Part shown: piece after piece, positions 44,301-52,286 of the stretch | Position numbering within the stretch: the stretch's first letter is position 1 | Layout of the letters: each line of letters begins with the position of its first letter | NCBI GenBank assembly: GCA_020072585.1 | Contig: JAIQGL010000026.1 | Span: 1-64,000 of the forward strand | From: Terriglobia bacterium | Lineage (GTDB): Bacteria > Acidobacteriota > Terriglobia > Terriglobales > Acidobacteriaceae | Reading direction: 5' to 3' | DNA: 64,000 nucleotides | Position numbers and translations under genes: made by a program | The notes under the pieces: generated by a model | Databases searched by the model: none | Told to the model about the DNA's origin: nothing | The model's input: only the letters and a program-made list of their open reading frames with translations

Positions 44301-46967
44301 GATCCGTGGATCGCTCTTGACCAATCTTCTGGAACAGCGCCCTCGGTCTTGACGGTGAGCGCTACAACAAGCAGCCTCGCTGCTGGCACCTATCATGGTT
44401 CCATATCGATTGCGGCAACCAGTGCGTCCAATTTGCCGATCAATATTGATATATCTCTCACCATTCAACCGCCGCCTGTAGTACTGGAGTCGATTAGCTT
44501 CAATCCAAACACCCTCAGCGGGGCTGGTACATCAGCGGGGTTTGTTACACTCAGTGCCGTTGCCCCCGCCGGCGGTGCGGCAGTTAGCATCACGTCGGAC
44601 AATCCAGTGGTCCAAGTTCCTGCCGTAATCACTGTACCTGCCGGAACCTCCACTGCACCGATAACAGCCTCCGTGGCCAGTGTTTCAACGGTCACGAGCG
44701 TAACGGTCTCCGCGACCTATAATCAGACTTCAACTCAAACCTTGCTGACCCTGGTTCCTCCGGCTCCCACAGCCGATCTTTCCACGGCGAGCGTCGGCTT
44801 CGCCGATCAGCTGGTCGGTTCAACAAGCGCTCCGGCAGCAGTTACATTATCGAATGCGGGGAATGCGCCGCTGCCAATCGCTTCCGTCACACTGACCGGT
44901 ACTAATGCGGGCGACTTTTCTGAAACAAATTCATGCGGCACCAGCTTGACAGCAGAGTCAAGCTGCACGATCAGCATCACATTCGCGCCCACAGCTGCAG
45001 GCACACGAACAGCGACAGTTGCAATTTCAGACGGGTTGGGTGTTCAAAGCATCGCGTTGAACGGGGCTGGTCTTGCCCCAGCGGTAACTCTGTCGACCCT
45101 GTCGGTAGCGTTCACGAACCAGCCGGTCGGAACCTCGAGCGCATCGCAGGCCATTACAGTGCAAAACACTGGAACGGCTCCTCTTCCCATTACATCCGTG
45201 GCGCTCGGCGGAGGCAATGCCAGTGATTTCTCGCAGACAAACACCTGTGGAACAAATCTGCCTGCGGGAACAAATTGCGTGGTGAACGTAACATTCGCTC
45301 CGGTGACGATCGGCAGCAAGGCGGCATCGGTGGTCCTGACTGACAGCCTCGGAACACAAAACGTAACCTTGTCTGGAACCGGTACAGGCGCTTTGGCGAT
45401 ATTGTCGCCAAGTAGTCTCAGCTTCCCCAATCAGCCTTTGGGTACGCCTTCCACAGCACAGAGTCTCACCCTTTCGAACAACGGGAACGTAGCACTGAAT
45501 GTCACTAGCATCAGCGTGATCGGAGCCAACAGCGCTGATTTCTCCCAGACGAACAATTGTGGAGCCAGTGTTGGAGTCGGCTTGAGCTGCGCCATCAATG
45601 TAACGTTCACGCCCATCGTGGCGGGCAACAGAAATGCAAGTATCACGGTGGTGGACGACACTGGGACGCAGAACGCGGCGGTTACCGGAGTCGGCACAGC
45701 TCCGGTGGTCAGCCTCTCCGCTTCAAACATCACATTTGCAGCGCAGGCCATTGGGACGACCAGCCCAGCACAGGTTGTAACTCTCAGTAATTCCGGCAAC
45801 GGCGCACTTGCTATTTCTAGTCTGTCCGTGACTGGAGCGAATGCGACTGATTTTGTTCAGGCGAACACTTGCGGAACTGGGGTCGCCGCAGGCTCGACCT
45901 GCACAATCAACATCAGTTTCACACCGACTGCCATCGGGACGCGAACTGCTTCTATAACTATTTCAGACAACGCCGGTACTCAGATCATTGCCCTGTCTGG
46001 AACGGGCCTCATCAGTGGGCCAGCCGTGCAACTCACTCCTACGAGTCTCTCTTTTGGAATTCAGGCTGTTGGCACAACCAGTTCTGCTCGAACGATCAAC
46101 GTCACCAATGTCGGAAGCGTTGCCTTGTCAATTGCAAGCATCTCTGTTACGGGAACGAATCGCGCCAATTTTGCCCAGACGAACACTTGCGGCACGAGTG
46201 TTGCCGTGGGTGCAACCTGCACGATCAGCGTTACGTTCACCCCGTCGGCTGCCGGCCCCAGAACAGCTGCGGTGACGTTGAAAGATGGCGCTGGGACCCA
46301 GACAGTGGCGCTCGATGGCACTGGGCAGGCTGCGCTTGGTGTTTCTCCAACGTCCATCGCGTTCGGCAATCAGGCGTTGGGAAGCGCGGGTACAGCTCAT
46401 ACGGTGACGATTAGCAATAACACGGGGGTGCTCGTCAATGTCGCCTCAATCGCTGTGACGGGGACCAATGGTGCAGATTTCCAACAGTTGTCCTCAACCT
46501 GTGGCCCAACACTAGCCTTCAAGTCTTCTTGCACAATCAATCTGGTGTTTGCACCGTCCGCGCTTGGCGCTCGGACGGCTACTTTGAACATCGTCGACGA
46601 CGCCACGAACAGTCCTCAAGCGGTTACACTAAGCGGCACTGGGATCGTCCCGGTCGCCGTAACGTCTGCGTCGCTGGCGTTTGCTGCGCGGGCTGTTGGT
46701 ACCACCAGCGCGAGCAAAAACGTCACGATCAAAAACAACCTTCCCACGATCCTCACGATCTCCAGCATTGTCTTCGGGGGAGCGAATCCAGGCGACTTCA
46801 CGCAGAGTGCGACAACGTGCGGTACGACGCTGGCAGCTGGTGCGAGCTGCACCGTCAGTATCGTGTTCGCGCCAACCGCAGTGGGATCGCGAAGTGCAGT
46901 CCTCAACATTACAGACGGCGCCATAACGAGTCCGCAGAGCGTTGCCCTAACGGGCACAGGCAACTAA
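38397..46967 (+). CDS. Giant secreted S53 (sedolisin) peptidase with Ig-like, FG-GAP, BACON and choice-of-anchor-D repeats
   Basis: A 2856-residue acid-type serine-carboxyl peptidase. A signal peptide (1-35) is followed by a pro-kumamolisin activation domain (about 50-210) and an S53 catalytic domain with Glu318 and Asp322 (EADLD), oxyanion Asp394 (SSGDTG) and Ser562 (DGTSAAAP). The tail comprises Ig-like Big-type domains (from about 675), six related strand-rich repeats, an IPT-like domain, seven FG-GAP repeats with DFNxDGxxD calcium loops (about 1580-1920), a BACON domain (about 1925-2025), one more Ig-like repeat, and seven choice-of-anchor-D repeats, each with a disulphide-suited Cys pair (about 2125-2856). 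No sortase, PEP-CTERM or obvious T9SS signal ends the protein. It may degrade and adhere to polymers in acidic soil. Confidence 0.9.
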   Translation: MQAHSAANCAARKLRTSLYALFAIMCFITTNVCAQQLPSSKGLARPRITQPIDDAISIRLPDSKPRVLKNATDWGRMDPGVKLEHLILVLQASPEQEHALNTLLDQQQDKTSPNYHRWLTPDDFGQRFGVAPEDLQKVADWLGTHNLAVEKITASRRGVIFGGTAGDVERAFHTEIHRYLVNGEHHFSNSTDISIPGALHPIVSGVHAINDFGPKPLHSITSSMLGPGIGMNALFTGVASAHFLAPGDFATIYNTAPLLNRGFDGTGVKIAIISLSDIDPQNVLNFRSLFLPGYPVNAPTLFTPGQDPQRTADVNEVEADLDIEWAGAIAPGATIINVASTSLETAATYAVDANVADIISVSFGSCEVPASSIYQTLWAQAAAQGITVFVSSGDTGVAGCDAQRATAAQFRYAVNMIASTPYNIAVGGTEFSENIGNALYWDTTNGSNLASALTYIPEQVWNETCANNTVTGDGTDCDSGTGLWSSSGGVSILYSKPNWQIGPGVPLADPISVQTPIPGPHRYLPDVALAAAMHDGYMVCTFSSGCSLLGSLWTGEVADGTSAAAPSFAGIQAIIDQQYGRQGQANYVYYQLAAKPISGSCDSTSPNGPDPRCIFRDITMGSNRVPCVVGASNPDCPLSGIFANSLATSGYDLATGLGSVNAANLFDNWLQATPRSTTLQLEITNPSSAVASPGQPVVLTAMLTVPDNAWGPPPTGVVTIFDGTTQLGQFQPLVLDSTKTEYITTFTTSFSSTGTHSIQARYSDSNGNYLGATSPSLTVTIQAAQTLPTLTSLAINPSSITTGQTAMVTATLSGPAPNSGAQIGLTSSNSSVFPLPATINVAPGQSSGTTPPIVPGTVSSTTSVTVQGSYNSSSQIATVTIGPASTSSVLISLNAAQTSVTPGQTVTFTAVLSGANGPAPTGSLSFFDTFNGVATLVGTGALSAGPSGGQYTASGSEQLNAVGVHAITAIYNGDVHYGSAISNVANIVVQQSQSGPVLASLTITPFSIVGGFSPQGVITLTGPAPVGTTVFLKSNNTAFAQVPAQVDVTAGATTRAFLITTFFTTGTQGATITADYNNTLAGASLTVLPVGISGVSFFPNSVTAGTPANITVFLTGPAAPGTILSLVSSDPSVLQVPSSVPLPTGATSVSVTGATSPVALQTSVTLTATYNLNAGQASLTVVPAPPITLNSFSFSPGTITGGSSVSGTVFLTGAAPSGGASVSISSSSGLVPSIVVTVPEGSVSAPFTLTSGAVGTVTNVSLTASYGGISQTGTLTLVPPLPFLASLSFSPSTIDSGLTTTGTVTLTAPAPLGGAGIALSNDVGFPVAGVSSSFNTFVPAGSISATFTIHTSPIQFIARVTVVASYNGGSVRAPLTIVPPGTPTGPSSLSLSPSTTVGGTQSTGTIQLTNPAPAGGLPVSLASDSTSASVPLSITVPAGATAAAFSIGTLPVSGISTATITASSNGVSQSTLLTLTPTGPSPAGSPVPLLTAPLAPVSQTPGGADLSLTLKGTGFVPGAKVLLDGNPLATTFVSSSILQTVLPGANVRGNLSGAVSVANNGSLASSNRLPLHLTFPTSAPVFTNSSLSLSGSPRGAAFADFNRDGKLDMVIGKSDGTGITVLLGNGDGTFGPELLLPTIDPFSVIAADFNADGKPDIAAICGSVVLVFLGNGDGTFTNGPRIPLPSSSGNDLVAGDFNADGRLDIAVTGAPGVWVLLGNGDGTFQSPANSGTVAFPTSIAAADFNQDGKLDLVVNDSSNQSVAILFGNGDGTFQAQSEVSTNGFANSLTVADFNGDGFPDIAVANQGPIGSAGAGLAVLLGRGDGTFSPAVNYFAGENFFFVTTDDMNGDGKLDLLAVPTQFARTSNILVLGNGDGTFSPTAIPVGGTPTGSPLFIADINDDGAPDVLVTTTASGSLPLLIQSIAPILQVTPATISFDAIQGGSAIPPVSVTIANTGGGTASWTATASDPWIALDQSSGTAPSVLTVSATTSSLAAGTYHGSISIAATSASNLPINIDISLTIQPPPVVLESISFNPNTLSGAGTSAGFVTLSAVAPAGGAAVSITSDNPVVQVPAVITVPAGTSTAPITASVASVSTVTSVTVSATYNQTSTQTLLTLVPPAPTADLSTASVGFADQLVGSTSAPAAVTLSNAGNAPLPIASVTLTGTNAGDFSETNSCGTSLTAESSCTISITFAPTAAGTRTATVAISDGLGVQSIALNGAGLAPAVTLSTLSVAFTNQPVGTSSASQAITVQNTGTAPLPITSVALGGGNASDFSQTNTCGTNLPAGTNCVVNVTFAPVTIGSKAASVVLTDSLGTQNVTLSGTGTGALAILSPSSLSFPNQPLGTPSTAQSLTLSNNGNVALNVTSISVIGANSADFSQTNNCGASVGVGLSCAINVTFTPIVAGNRNASITVVDDTGTQNAAVTGVGTAPVVSLSASNITFAAQAIGTTSPAQVVTLSNSGNGALAISSLSVTGANATDFVQANTCGTGVAAGSTCTINISFTPTAIGTRTASITISDNAGTQIIALSGTGLISGPAVQLTPTSLSFGIQAVGTTSSARTINVTNVGSVALSIASISVTGTNRANFAQTNTCGTSVAVGATCTISVTFTPSAAGPRTAAVTLKDGAGTQTVALDGTGQAALGVSPTSIAFGNQALGSAGTAHTVTISNNTGVLVNVASIAVTGTNGADFQQLSSTCGPTLAFKSSCTINLVFAPSALGARTATLNIVDDATNSPQAVTLSGTGIVPVAVTSASLAFAARAVGTTSASKNVTIKNNLPTILTISSIVFGGANPGDFTQSATTCGTTLAAGASCTVSIVFAPTAVGSRSAVLNITDGAITSPQSVALTGTGN

Positions 46968-48092
46968 GCTGAAAGTGGGTACTGAACTACATCCATGAGA
47001 TTGGTGGTTCGTGAGGGGCAGTGTGTTAACCCACGTTTCCACCGGGCCTGAAATGCAGACCTAAGGCCCAATGGGAACTGCAAATAGTCATCGCACAATT
47101 GGCCTTAGTGTCCAGAATTTGCCGCAGATAAAACTTATAAGTGCGGGATCTTGTTTGCGCTGTGCTTGCGTGCAGAAGTCGCGCATTGTTCCTTGTACCA
47201 ATTTGTACCGCCGAATTTGAATTTGTGCCTTTCTTGCCTTTTGAGAACATTGTAGAATCAGTAAGTTGTATGTTTTCAATCCACTGAGGCGGTTCGATCC
47301 CGACTAGCTCCACCATTCCAAGTCTCTGAAAACACAGGCTGTTTTTGGAGGTTTGCGCGAATCGTACAATCATCGTACAGTGCCTCCGGCTGACTCGACC
47401 TGCAAGCTCGGTTGGGAGGCGCAGTGCTTCGGGTTTACACCCGTCATTATCGGCCTTGCACGCAGACTGATAGCAGTTATCGGCCCCACAGGCAAACTCG
47501 GAAAGTAAGCGATTCGTTGCCATCGCTTTCAACCTAAGTTCTGAATGATCCGATGCGTTATTTGGACCAGGGCGCAACGCATTCTCAGGGATAAGCACCT
47601 TCCAGTGTGATTAGCGAGGCTCTATCCAGCATACCCGTCAGACAGTACGATGCGCTGTATAGATCTCTCGGGGAATTGGATGGCAGGGTCTGATCAATTA
47701 TGCGGCGTCCTAGCTGGTGCTTACTAATAAGTCAATCTGGCATGGAAGACGGGAATCCAGAAGGTGCGCCTATCTCAAAAAGCGCAAATGTTGGCCGCTG
47801 ACCTGAAGAAATGGTTCATTCACCGCACAGCCCAGTGCGCTGGTGACAAAGTCCTGCGAGGGATCCGCTGCATGATTTATCACCTTATGTGCCAGCACAG
47901 GTGACCGTGGGTGCTCTGAGGAAAACCCCGTACCAAGTGACAATGGCGAAGCCTTGTTCAGTTGCAGAAGAAACAGACGCGATCGGCCAGAGTTATCAGA
48001 ACGCTCATCGCGCGTGTTTAGTACAGATTCGCGATGAGTAAGATGAAATTGTTTTCGAAAAATTTATTGATGAGAGGGTTGAGGTAGAAGCC
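46968..48092. other. Long intergenic region between the peptidase and the biosynthetic cluster
   Basis: 1125 bases without a supported gene. A minus-strand frame of 190 codons (47026-47598) crosses the att-like site and reads GMVELVGIEPPQW, the well-known spurious translation of a tRNA 3' end, so I reject it. Only the att-like sequence and the mbtH leader can be named. Confidence 0.5.
47251..47315 (+). other. Attachment-site-like tRNA 3'-end fragment, right copy
   Basis: It begins TGTAGAATCAGTAAGTTGTA, then TGTTTTCAAT (loop-like, anticodon TTC), a T-arm-like GGTTCGATCCC, and ends CTAGCTCCACCA, a complete acceptor strand with CCA. The 5' half of a tRNA is absent. Same orientation as the copy at 34136, about 13.1 kb apart. 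The tRNA-like parts differ between the two, so the copies may derive from different tRNA targets. Confidence 0.45.
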
Positions 48093-48305
48093 ATGGACGA
48101 AAAGGACGACAACCGAACTTATAAAGTGGTAGTCAATCACGAAGTGCAATATTCAATCTGGCCGGCTGATAAAGCTAATGCTCTGGGCTGGACGGACGCA
48201 GGCAAGCATGGTACGAAGGCCGAGTGTCTGGCTTATATCAAAGAAGTCTGGACAGATATGCGGCCTTTGGGCCTGAGGAAGAAGATGGAAGAGGCAGCCA
48301 GCTAA
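48093..48305 (+). CDS. MbtH-like protein
   Basis: A 70-residue chaperone of NRPS adenylation domains. The signature is complete: [10 protein letters not shown], then [18 protein letters not shown] and [17 protein letters not shown] sits about nine bases before the ATG. It is the first gene of the cluster and should bind the adenylation domain of the NRPS at 52287. Confidence 0.93.
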   Translation: MDEKDDNRTYKVVVNHEVQYSIWPADKANALGWTDAGKHGTKAECLAYIKEVWTDMRPLGLRKKMEEAAS

Positions 48306-48328
48306 GCGGAGCCGAGTTAGACAAAACA

Positions 48329-48348
48329 CGCAGCCGAGGGCGGCTGCG
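48329..48348 (+). terminator. GC-rich hairpin after mbtH
   Basis: CGCAGCC and GGCTGCG form a perfect seven-base stem with a six-base loop. No T-run follows, so it is a weak terminator or attenuator candidate between mbtH and the amidohydrolase. Confidence 0.3.
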
Positions 48349-48433
48349 GTCCCGGATTCATTCATTTCGTAGTTTGCGGTGCGGTGCCGCATGGCCGCGC
48401 CCTGGCTACTGACTTTTCCGTTGAGACTAATTT

Positions 48434-49375
48434 GTGATCCTTGATTGTCATTGCCACATTGCCAGCCGTCGCATTATGCCGCAGGAATTCTTCAAGGGCT
48501 GGTCACGTACAGTAAAATCCAATCTACCTTTCCGGCTCGATCCAGCTCAGGAGCAGCGCATTGATGAACTGCTCTTTGAATTAAACGAAGATCCTGATTG
48601 TGTCTGCCTGCTTCGAGAAATGGATGCGGCGGGAATTGATCAGGCTGTACTGCTTGTCATTGATTTTGGTGTCGCTTATAAGAACGTCGAGCTGACGATT
48701 GAGGAGATTCACCTGGCCCATAAGAAGCTGTTGGACCAGTCGGATCGCCTCTTGGCATTTTCTAACGTAGATCCGCGCCGCGGGCGAGAAGGGCTGGATT
48801 TGTTTGAGAAAGCGGTGCGAGAGTGGGGGTTCTCCGGGATGAAATTGTATCCGCCGTGCGGATACTCGCCGGATGACAGGAGCCTGTTTCCATACTACGA
48901 AATTTGCCGTGAGTTGCATTTGCCCGTCCTGACCCACATTGGTCCAACCACCGCGACATTGCCATTTCGATACACGCAGCCGCAATGCGTGGACGACGCT
49001 GCCTTCTATTTCCCAGAAGTTAATTTCATTCTGGGGCACGCAGCCATTACCCATTACCAGGATGCGGCCTTACTGGCGCAGTACCGGCCAAACATTTTTC
49101 TTGATCTTTCCGGATTCCAGACGGCCATTCATCGCAACGAGTTCAGGAACATCATCAACTGGCACCTCAGCCGCGGGCTGGGAAGAAAGCTGCTGTTTGG
49201 AACTGACTGGCCGATCCATAGGTTCTGGGGGGACCAGCAGGACTGGGTGGAAAAATTCACTGCGCTGGAGTCTGAATCGCCGCTGCCGGCGGAGGAATTG
49301 AACAACATCTTAGGCAACAATCTGTTGGGCATCCTGCCCCAAGCGGAAAGGAAACATGCAAAATACGGAACTTAG
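48434..49375 (+). CDS. Amidohydrolase-family metal-dependent hydrolase
   Basis: A 313-residue TIM-barrel hydrolase of the amidohydrolase-2 type. The metal-binding HxH of strand 1 is DCHCHI (residues 4-9), followed by KLYPPCG, THIGPTT, NFILGHAAI and the last-strand Asp in LFGTDWPIHRF. It starts with GTG 48434. It overlaps the acyl carrier protein by 20 bases, so it is co-expressed with the cluster. Members hydrolyse amides or decarboxylate acids. A role in trimming or releasing an intermediate is possible; the substrate is unknown. Confidence 0.8.
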   Translation: MILDCHCHIASRRIMPQEFFKGWSRTVKSNLPFRLDPAQEQRIDELLFELNEDPDCVCLLREMDAAGIDQAVLLVIDFGVAYKNVELTIEEIHLAHKKLLDQSDRLLAFSNVDPRRGREGLDLFEKAVREWGFSGMKLYPPCGYSPDDRSLFPYYEICRELHLPVLTHIGPTTATLPFRYTQPQCVDDAAFYFPEVNFILGHAAITHYQDAALLAQYRPNIFLDLSGFQTAIHRNEFRNIINWHLSRGLGRKLLFGTDWPIHRFWGDQQDWVEKFTALESESPLPAEELNNILGNNLLGILPQAERKHAKYGT

Positions 49376-49610
49376 GCCCGATCTGGAATTTGCCCGACAG
49401 ACGGTCGCCAAGCTGAGCAATAAAGGCCTGAGCCCTGAAGAGATTCGGGACGAAATGGAATTGAACCAGGACCTGGGGATCGATTCCCTGCAGTTTATCC
49501 GCTTGATTCTTGAACTGGAGAAAAAGTCGTCAAGACGAATATTCAACGTTCGGATCATCGCGCAAATCAAGACATTCAGGGACCTCTGTGCTGCTATCAG
49601 CGCCGCGTAG
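49356..49610 (+). CDS. Stand-alone acyl carrier protein
   Basis: An 84-residue four-helix carrier. The phosphopantetheine site is the Ser in DLGIDSLQF (about residue 48). It begins inside the amidohydrolase gene. In triacsin-type pathways a discrete carrier receives the hydrazinoacetyl unit from an AMP ligase; the ligase at 61133 could load this one. Confidence 0.88.
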   Translation: MQNTELRPDLEFARQTVAKLSNKGLSPEEIRDEMELNQDLGIDSLQFIRLILELEKKSSRRIFNVRIIAQIKTFRDLCAAISAA

Positions 49611-49629
49611 CCAGGCGATATATCGAAAA

Positions 49630-51594
49630 ATGTCCATCAAGAACATTCTGATTACTGAGCCGGCAAACCCTGTACTGCGCCAACTGGCGATGCAGTTCCT
49701 GCACAAACCGGATTTGCGCTTGTTGTGTTTTGGCAAAGGAGAAGGCGGTGGCGAAGAGTATGGGCTACAGATGCTCTTCGCCACAGAACAAGAACATCTT
49801 CGATCCAGGGACTGCTGGGAAATTTCCGTGAATGAAATCTGGCACACCGCGAACTCAGCTGATTCGATTGAGGAATGCAGGAAGAAAACGGAAAGCGCAT
49901 TGCTGTTTGCGGCCAGGCAAAAAACTTCGGTTTTTCATTATTTGAGCGACTCCACGGTCGCAGTGCTGAGGACAGAGCCATTCCCGAACGGTACACCACA
50001 GTGCAGCAACGATGAACAGAAGCACCTTCTGAACGAAACAGCAGTAGAACGGTCGGGCTGTAGATTTCGGATCTATCGGCTTCCATTGAGTCCTGAAGTA
50101 TTGTTTCATCCTGCTTCAGGATGGGCACAGTGTGTTCAGTGCCTGGCCCGTTTCAAACTTGAAATAGAAGATCGCATCCCCGGATACTTCACGGCTCACC
50201 CTCTTCGCCTTTATTTGCCGGAGGGCGGCACTATCGACATTGCTCGCACTAACGATATAGTGCAGACGGTGGAACAGATTCTCAGAAGCGGTATGGATGG
50301 GCCTTGTTTTCATCTCCGCACGCCACAGCCGCTGCTCGTGAAGGAATGTCTTCGAATGCTGACTGAGTCCGCCGGGATGCGTTTGCAGATTGTGGCCAGT
50401 GGAGAACAACAAAATTATGTTGACCGGCTTTTTGGCTCGAGAATGGAAAGATTTCTGAGACATCTCGAACGTTCAGCCCAGGTCACGACCGAGGAAGTTC
50501 GGGAGAATGCATCAGCAGGGCAAATCTGGTTTAGCGTTCCACCAATTTCGCTGCAAGAATTCACTGGTGCCTGTCACTCCAAATTGCAGAAGCGCTCGAG
50601 AGAAACAGGCGATTGGAAATCCGGACTCGAACAAAAACAAGTTTTGCTGCCTGATGGAAGTGTCCTGAACTATTACATCGGTGGGGAAGGGCAAGAAACG
50701 CTTGTCCTGCTCAATGCTTATGGCCAGAGCTTTAGATATTGGGAGAGATTTATTCAGGCAGTCTCCCCGCACCTTCGTATTGTTTTGTGGACGCCCCGCG
50801 GTAATGATGGCGCGACCATCGGTCTAAAAGTTGCCAGCCCGCAAGCGGTACATGCGGACGATCTGGAAAAGGTGCTGCGACAGGAGAAAATCGAGAGCTG
50901 CACACTGCTGGCATGGTGTTCCGGGCCGAAACTTGCGCTGGAACACTATCAACGTCATCCGGATCGCATTTCTTCGATGGTGTTTATAGCTGCATCGTTC
51001 AAAGGTCTTCGGCAGCACAAAGCATTGGAAACAGAATACGAGAAGAACCTGGAACCGTTGCTGGAAGCGATTGAGAAATATCCGGAAACGGCTGATGTAG
51101 TTCTCGAATATCTCAAAGGAATATTGCTTTCCCAGGGCAAGCAGGCCCGCAGCATTGATGAACTGTCGGCAATATCTGACCGCGATCTGCAACAGGCATT
51201 ATCGGCGGTCAACGTGAGCCTGCAGGAGTTGGTGCTGCACCCGTTCCATGGGGCAAATGTTGTGGCGTATGCCAGACAGATGTGTGATTTCTGGAAACAC
51301 GATTTTGTTGCCGGACTCGATAAAGTCAGGGTCCCAGTGCTCTTTGTCGGTGGCGATTGTGACCGGATTGCCTCACAAGCCATTGCAAAAGTTATAGCGG
51401 GAATGATGCCACAGGCAAGGTATCTGGAAATCAAAGGCGGGACCCATTACATTCACTACGACCACTGGGACTTGCTGGCCGAGATTGCAGGGCAGATCGT
51501 AAACTCAGGGGACAGGCTTGAATTCAGCATACCCTGGGCGGCCATGGATAAATTTAATCATGAAGCTGTCGCAGCGAGGCAAACTAAAGCATGA
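49630..51594 (+). CDS. Degenerate SDR fused to an alpha/beta hydrolase with Cys nucleophile
   Basis: A 654-residue two-part protein. Residues 1-330 follow the extended SDR/thioester-reductase pattern (KNILIT, EIWHTA, FHYLSDSTVAV, CRFRIYRLPL) but lack the GxxGxxG nucleotide loop and a YxxxK pair, so redox activity is unlikely. Residues about 350-654 are an alpha/beta hydrolase: the nucleophile elbow reads AWCSG with Cys430, the acid is in GGDCDRIAS, and the His in KGGTHYIHYDHWD. A Cys nucleophile replaces the usual Ser, which favours acyl transfer or slow hydrolysis. ATG 49630 is 19 bases after the carrier stop. It ends in ATGA overlap with the GNAT gene. It may be an off-loading or editing thioesterase. 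Confidence 0.72.
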   Translation: MSIKNILITEPANPVLRQLAMQFLHKPDLRLLCFGKGEGGGEEYGLQMLFATEQEHLRSRDCWEISVNEIWHTANSADSIEECRKKTESALLFAARQKTSVFHYLSDSTVAVLRTEPFPNGTPQCSNDEQKHLLNETAVERSGCRFRIYRLPLSPEVLFHPASGWAQCVQCLARFKLEIEDRIPGYFTAHPLRLYLPEGGTIDIARTNDIVQTVEQILRSGMDGPCFHLRTPQPLLVKECLRMLTESAGMRLQIVASGEQQNYVDRLFGSRMERFLRHLERSAQVTTEEVRENASAGQIWFSVPPISLQEFTGACHSKLQKRSRETGDWKSGLEQKQVLLPDGSVLNYYIGGEGQETLVLLNAYGQSFRYWERFIQAVSPHLRIVLWTPRGNDGATIGLKVASPQAVHADDLEKVLRQEKIESCTLLAWCSGPKLALEHYQRHPDRISSMVFIAASFKGLRQHKALETEYEKNLEPLLEAIEKYPETADVVLEYLKGILLSQGKQARSIDELSAISDRDLQQALSAVNVSLQELVLHPFHGANVVAYARQMCDFWKHDFVAGLDKVRVPVLFVGGDCDRIASQAIAKVIAGMMPQARYLEIKGGTHYIHYDHWDLLAEIAGQIVNSGDRLEFSIPWAAMDKFNHEAVAARQTKA

Positions 51595-52010
51595 TCAAGA
51601 AAATGTTGTCTGATGATGATATCCGGCTTACCTATCCGGTAATGAGCCAGCTTCGCACTCATGTGCTGGAGCATGAATACGTCGATCGCGTAAAAAGACA
51701 ATCGCAGACCGGCAGGTATCAAATCGCGGCTCTTTTCGATGACGGGCAAATAGGTTGTGTCGCGGGATATCGAATATCAGAATGTCTGGCGTGGGGAAAA
51801 ATCATGTACGTTGATGATCTGGTCAGTGACCAGAATGGCCGATCAAAGAGTTACGGAAAGCAGATGCTGGCCTGGCTCGTAGATGAGGCTAGGACAAATG
51901 GTTGTCAGGAATTTCATCTCGACTCCGGCGTGCAACGTCATGCGGCACACCGGTTTTATACGCGCGAAAGAATGGATATCACTTGTTTTCATTTTGCCAA
52001 GAAGATCTAG
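51591..52010 (+). CDS. GNAT-family N-acyltransferase
   Basis: A 139-residue single GNAT domain. Strand 4 and the acyl-CoA loop read IMYVDDLVSDQNGRSKSYGKQML, with the pyrophosphate loop RSKSYGK in place of R/QxxGxG/A, followed by EFHLDSGVQRHAAHRFYTRE typical of the C-terminal half. The start overlaps the preceding stop (ATGA). In triacsin biosynthesis a GNAT enzyme succinylates hydrazinoacetic acid, so an acylation of the hydrazine nitrogen is the favoured guess. Confidence 0.75.
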   Translation: MIKKMLSDDDIRLTYPVMSQLRTHVLEHEYVDRVKRQSQTGRYQIAALFDDGQIGCVAGYRISECLAWGKIMYVDDLVSDQNGRSKSYGKQMLAWLVDEARTNGCQEFHLDSGVQRHAAHRFYTRERMDITCFHFAKKI

Positions 52011-52286
52011 AGCGTTTGTAGGCCAGAGAAAGATCTGGGCCGCTCTGAGGCGCGTTTCAGAGACGACTGCCACTACGCCGAAGTACTCATGTCATTTGAC
52101 TGCATCTTTTGCGCGGACTGTTCTAACGGCCTGATCGGCTGAAACTACCTGCAAAAAAATCATTCACAAAATGATCTCTTGCTCTGAAAGCTACGCCGGA
52201 GCGCCTGAACCGGCATTTCAGCACATGAGCTTGCCGCTGCTACTACGGAAGACCATTCACGTAAGGTCAAACTGGGAGATTCTTCT

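Noticed and set aside
38397-46967. Repeats in the giant peptidase as a CRISPR or DNA-level tandem array
   Set aside because: The repetition is at protein level (Ig-like, FG-GAP, choice-of-anchor-D) with diverged DNA and no regular spacers.
47026-47598. 190-codon minus-strand frame
   Set aside because: It reads through the tRNA-like site as GMVELVGIEPP, a familiar artefact of translating a tRNA 3' end, and the rest is featureless.
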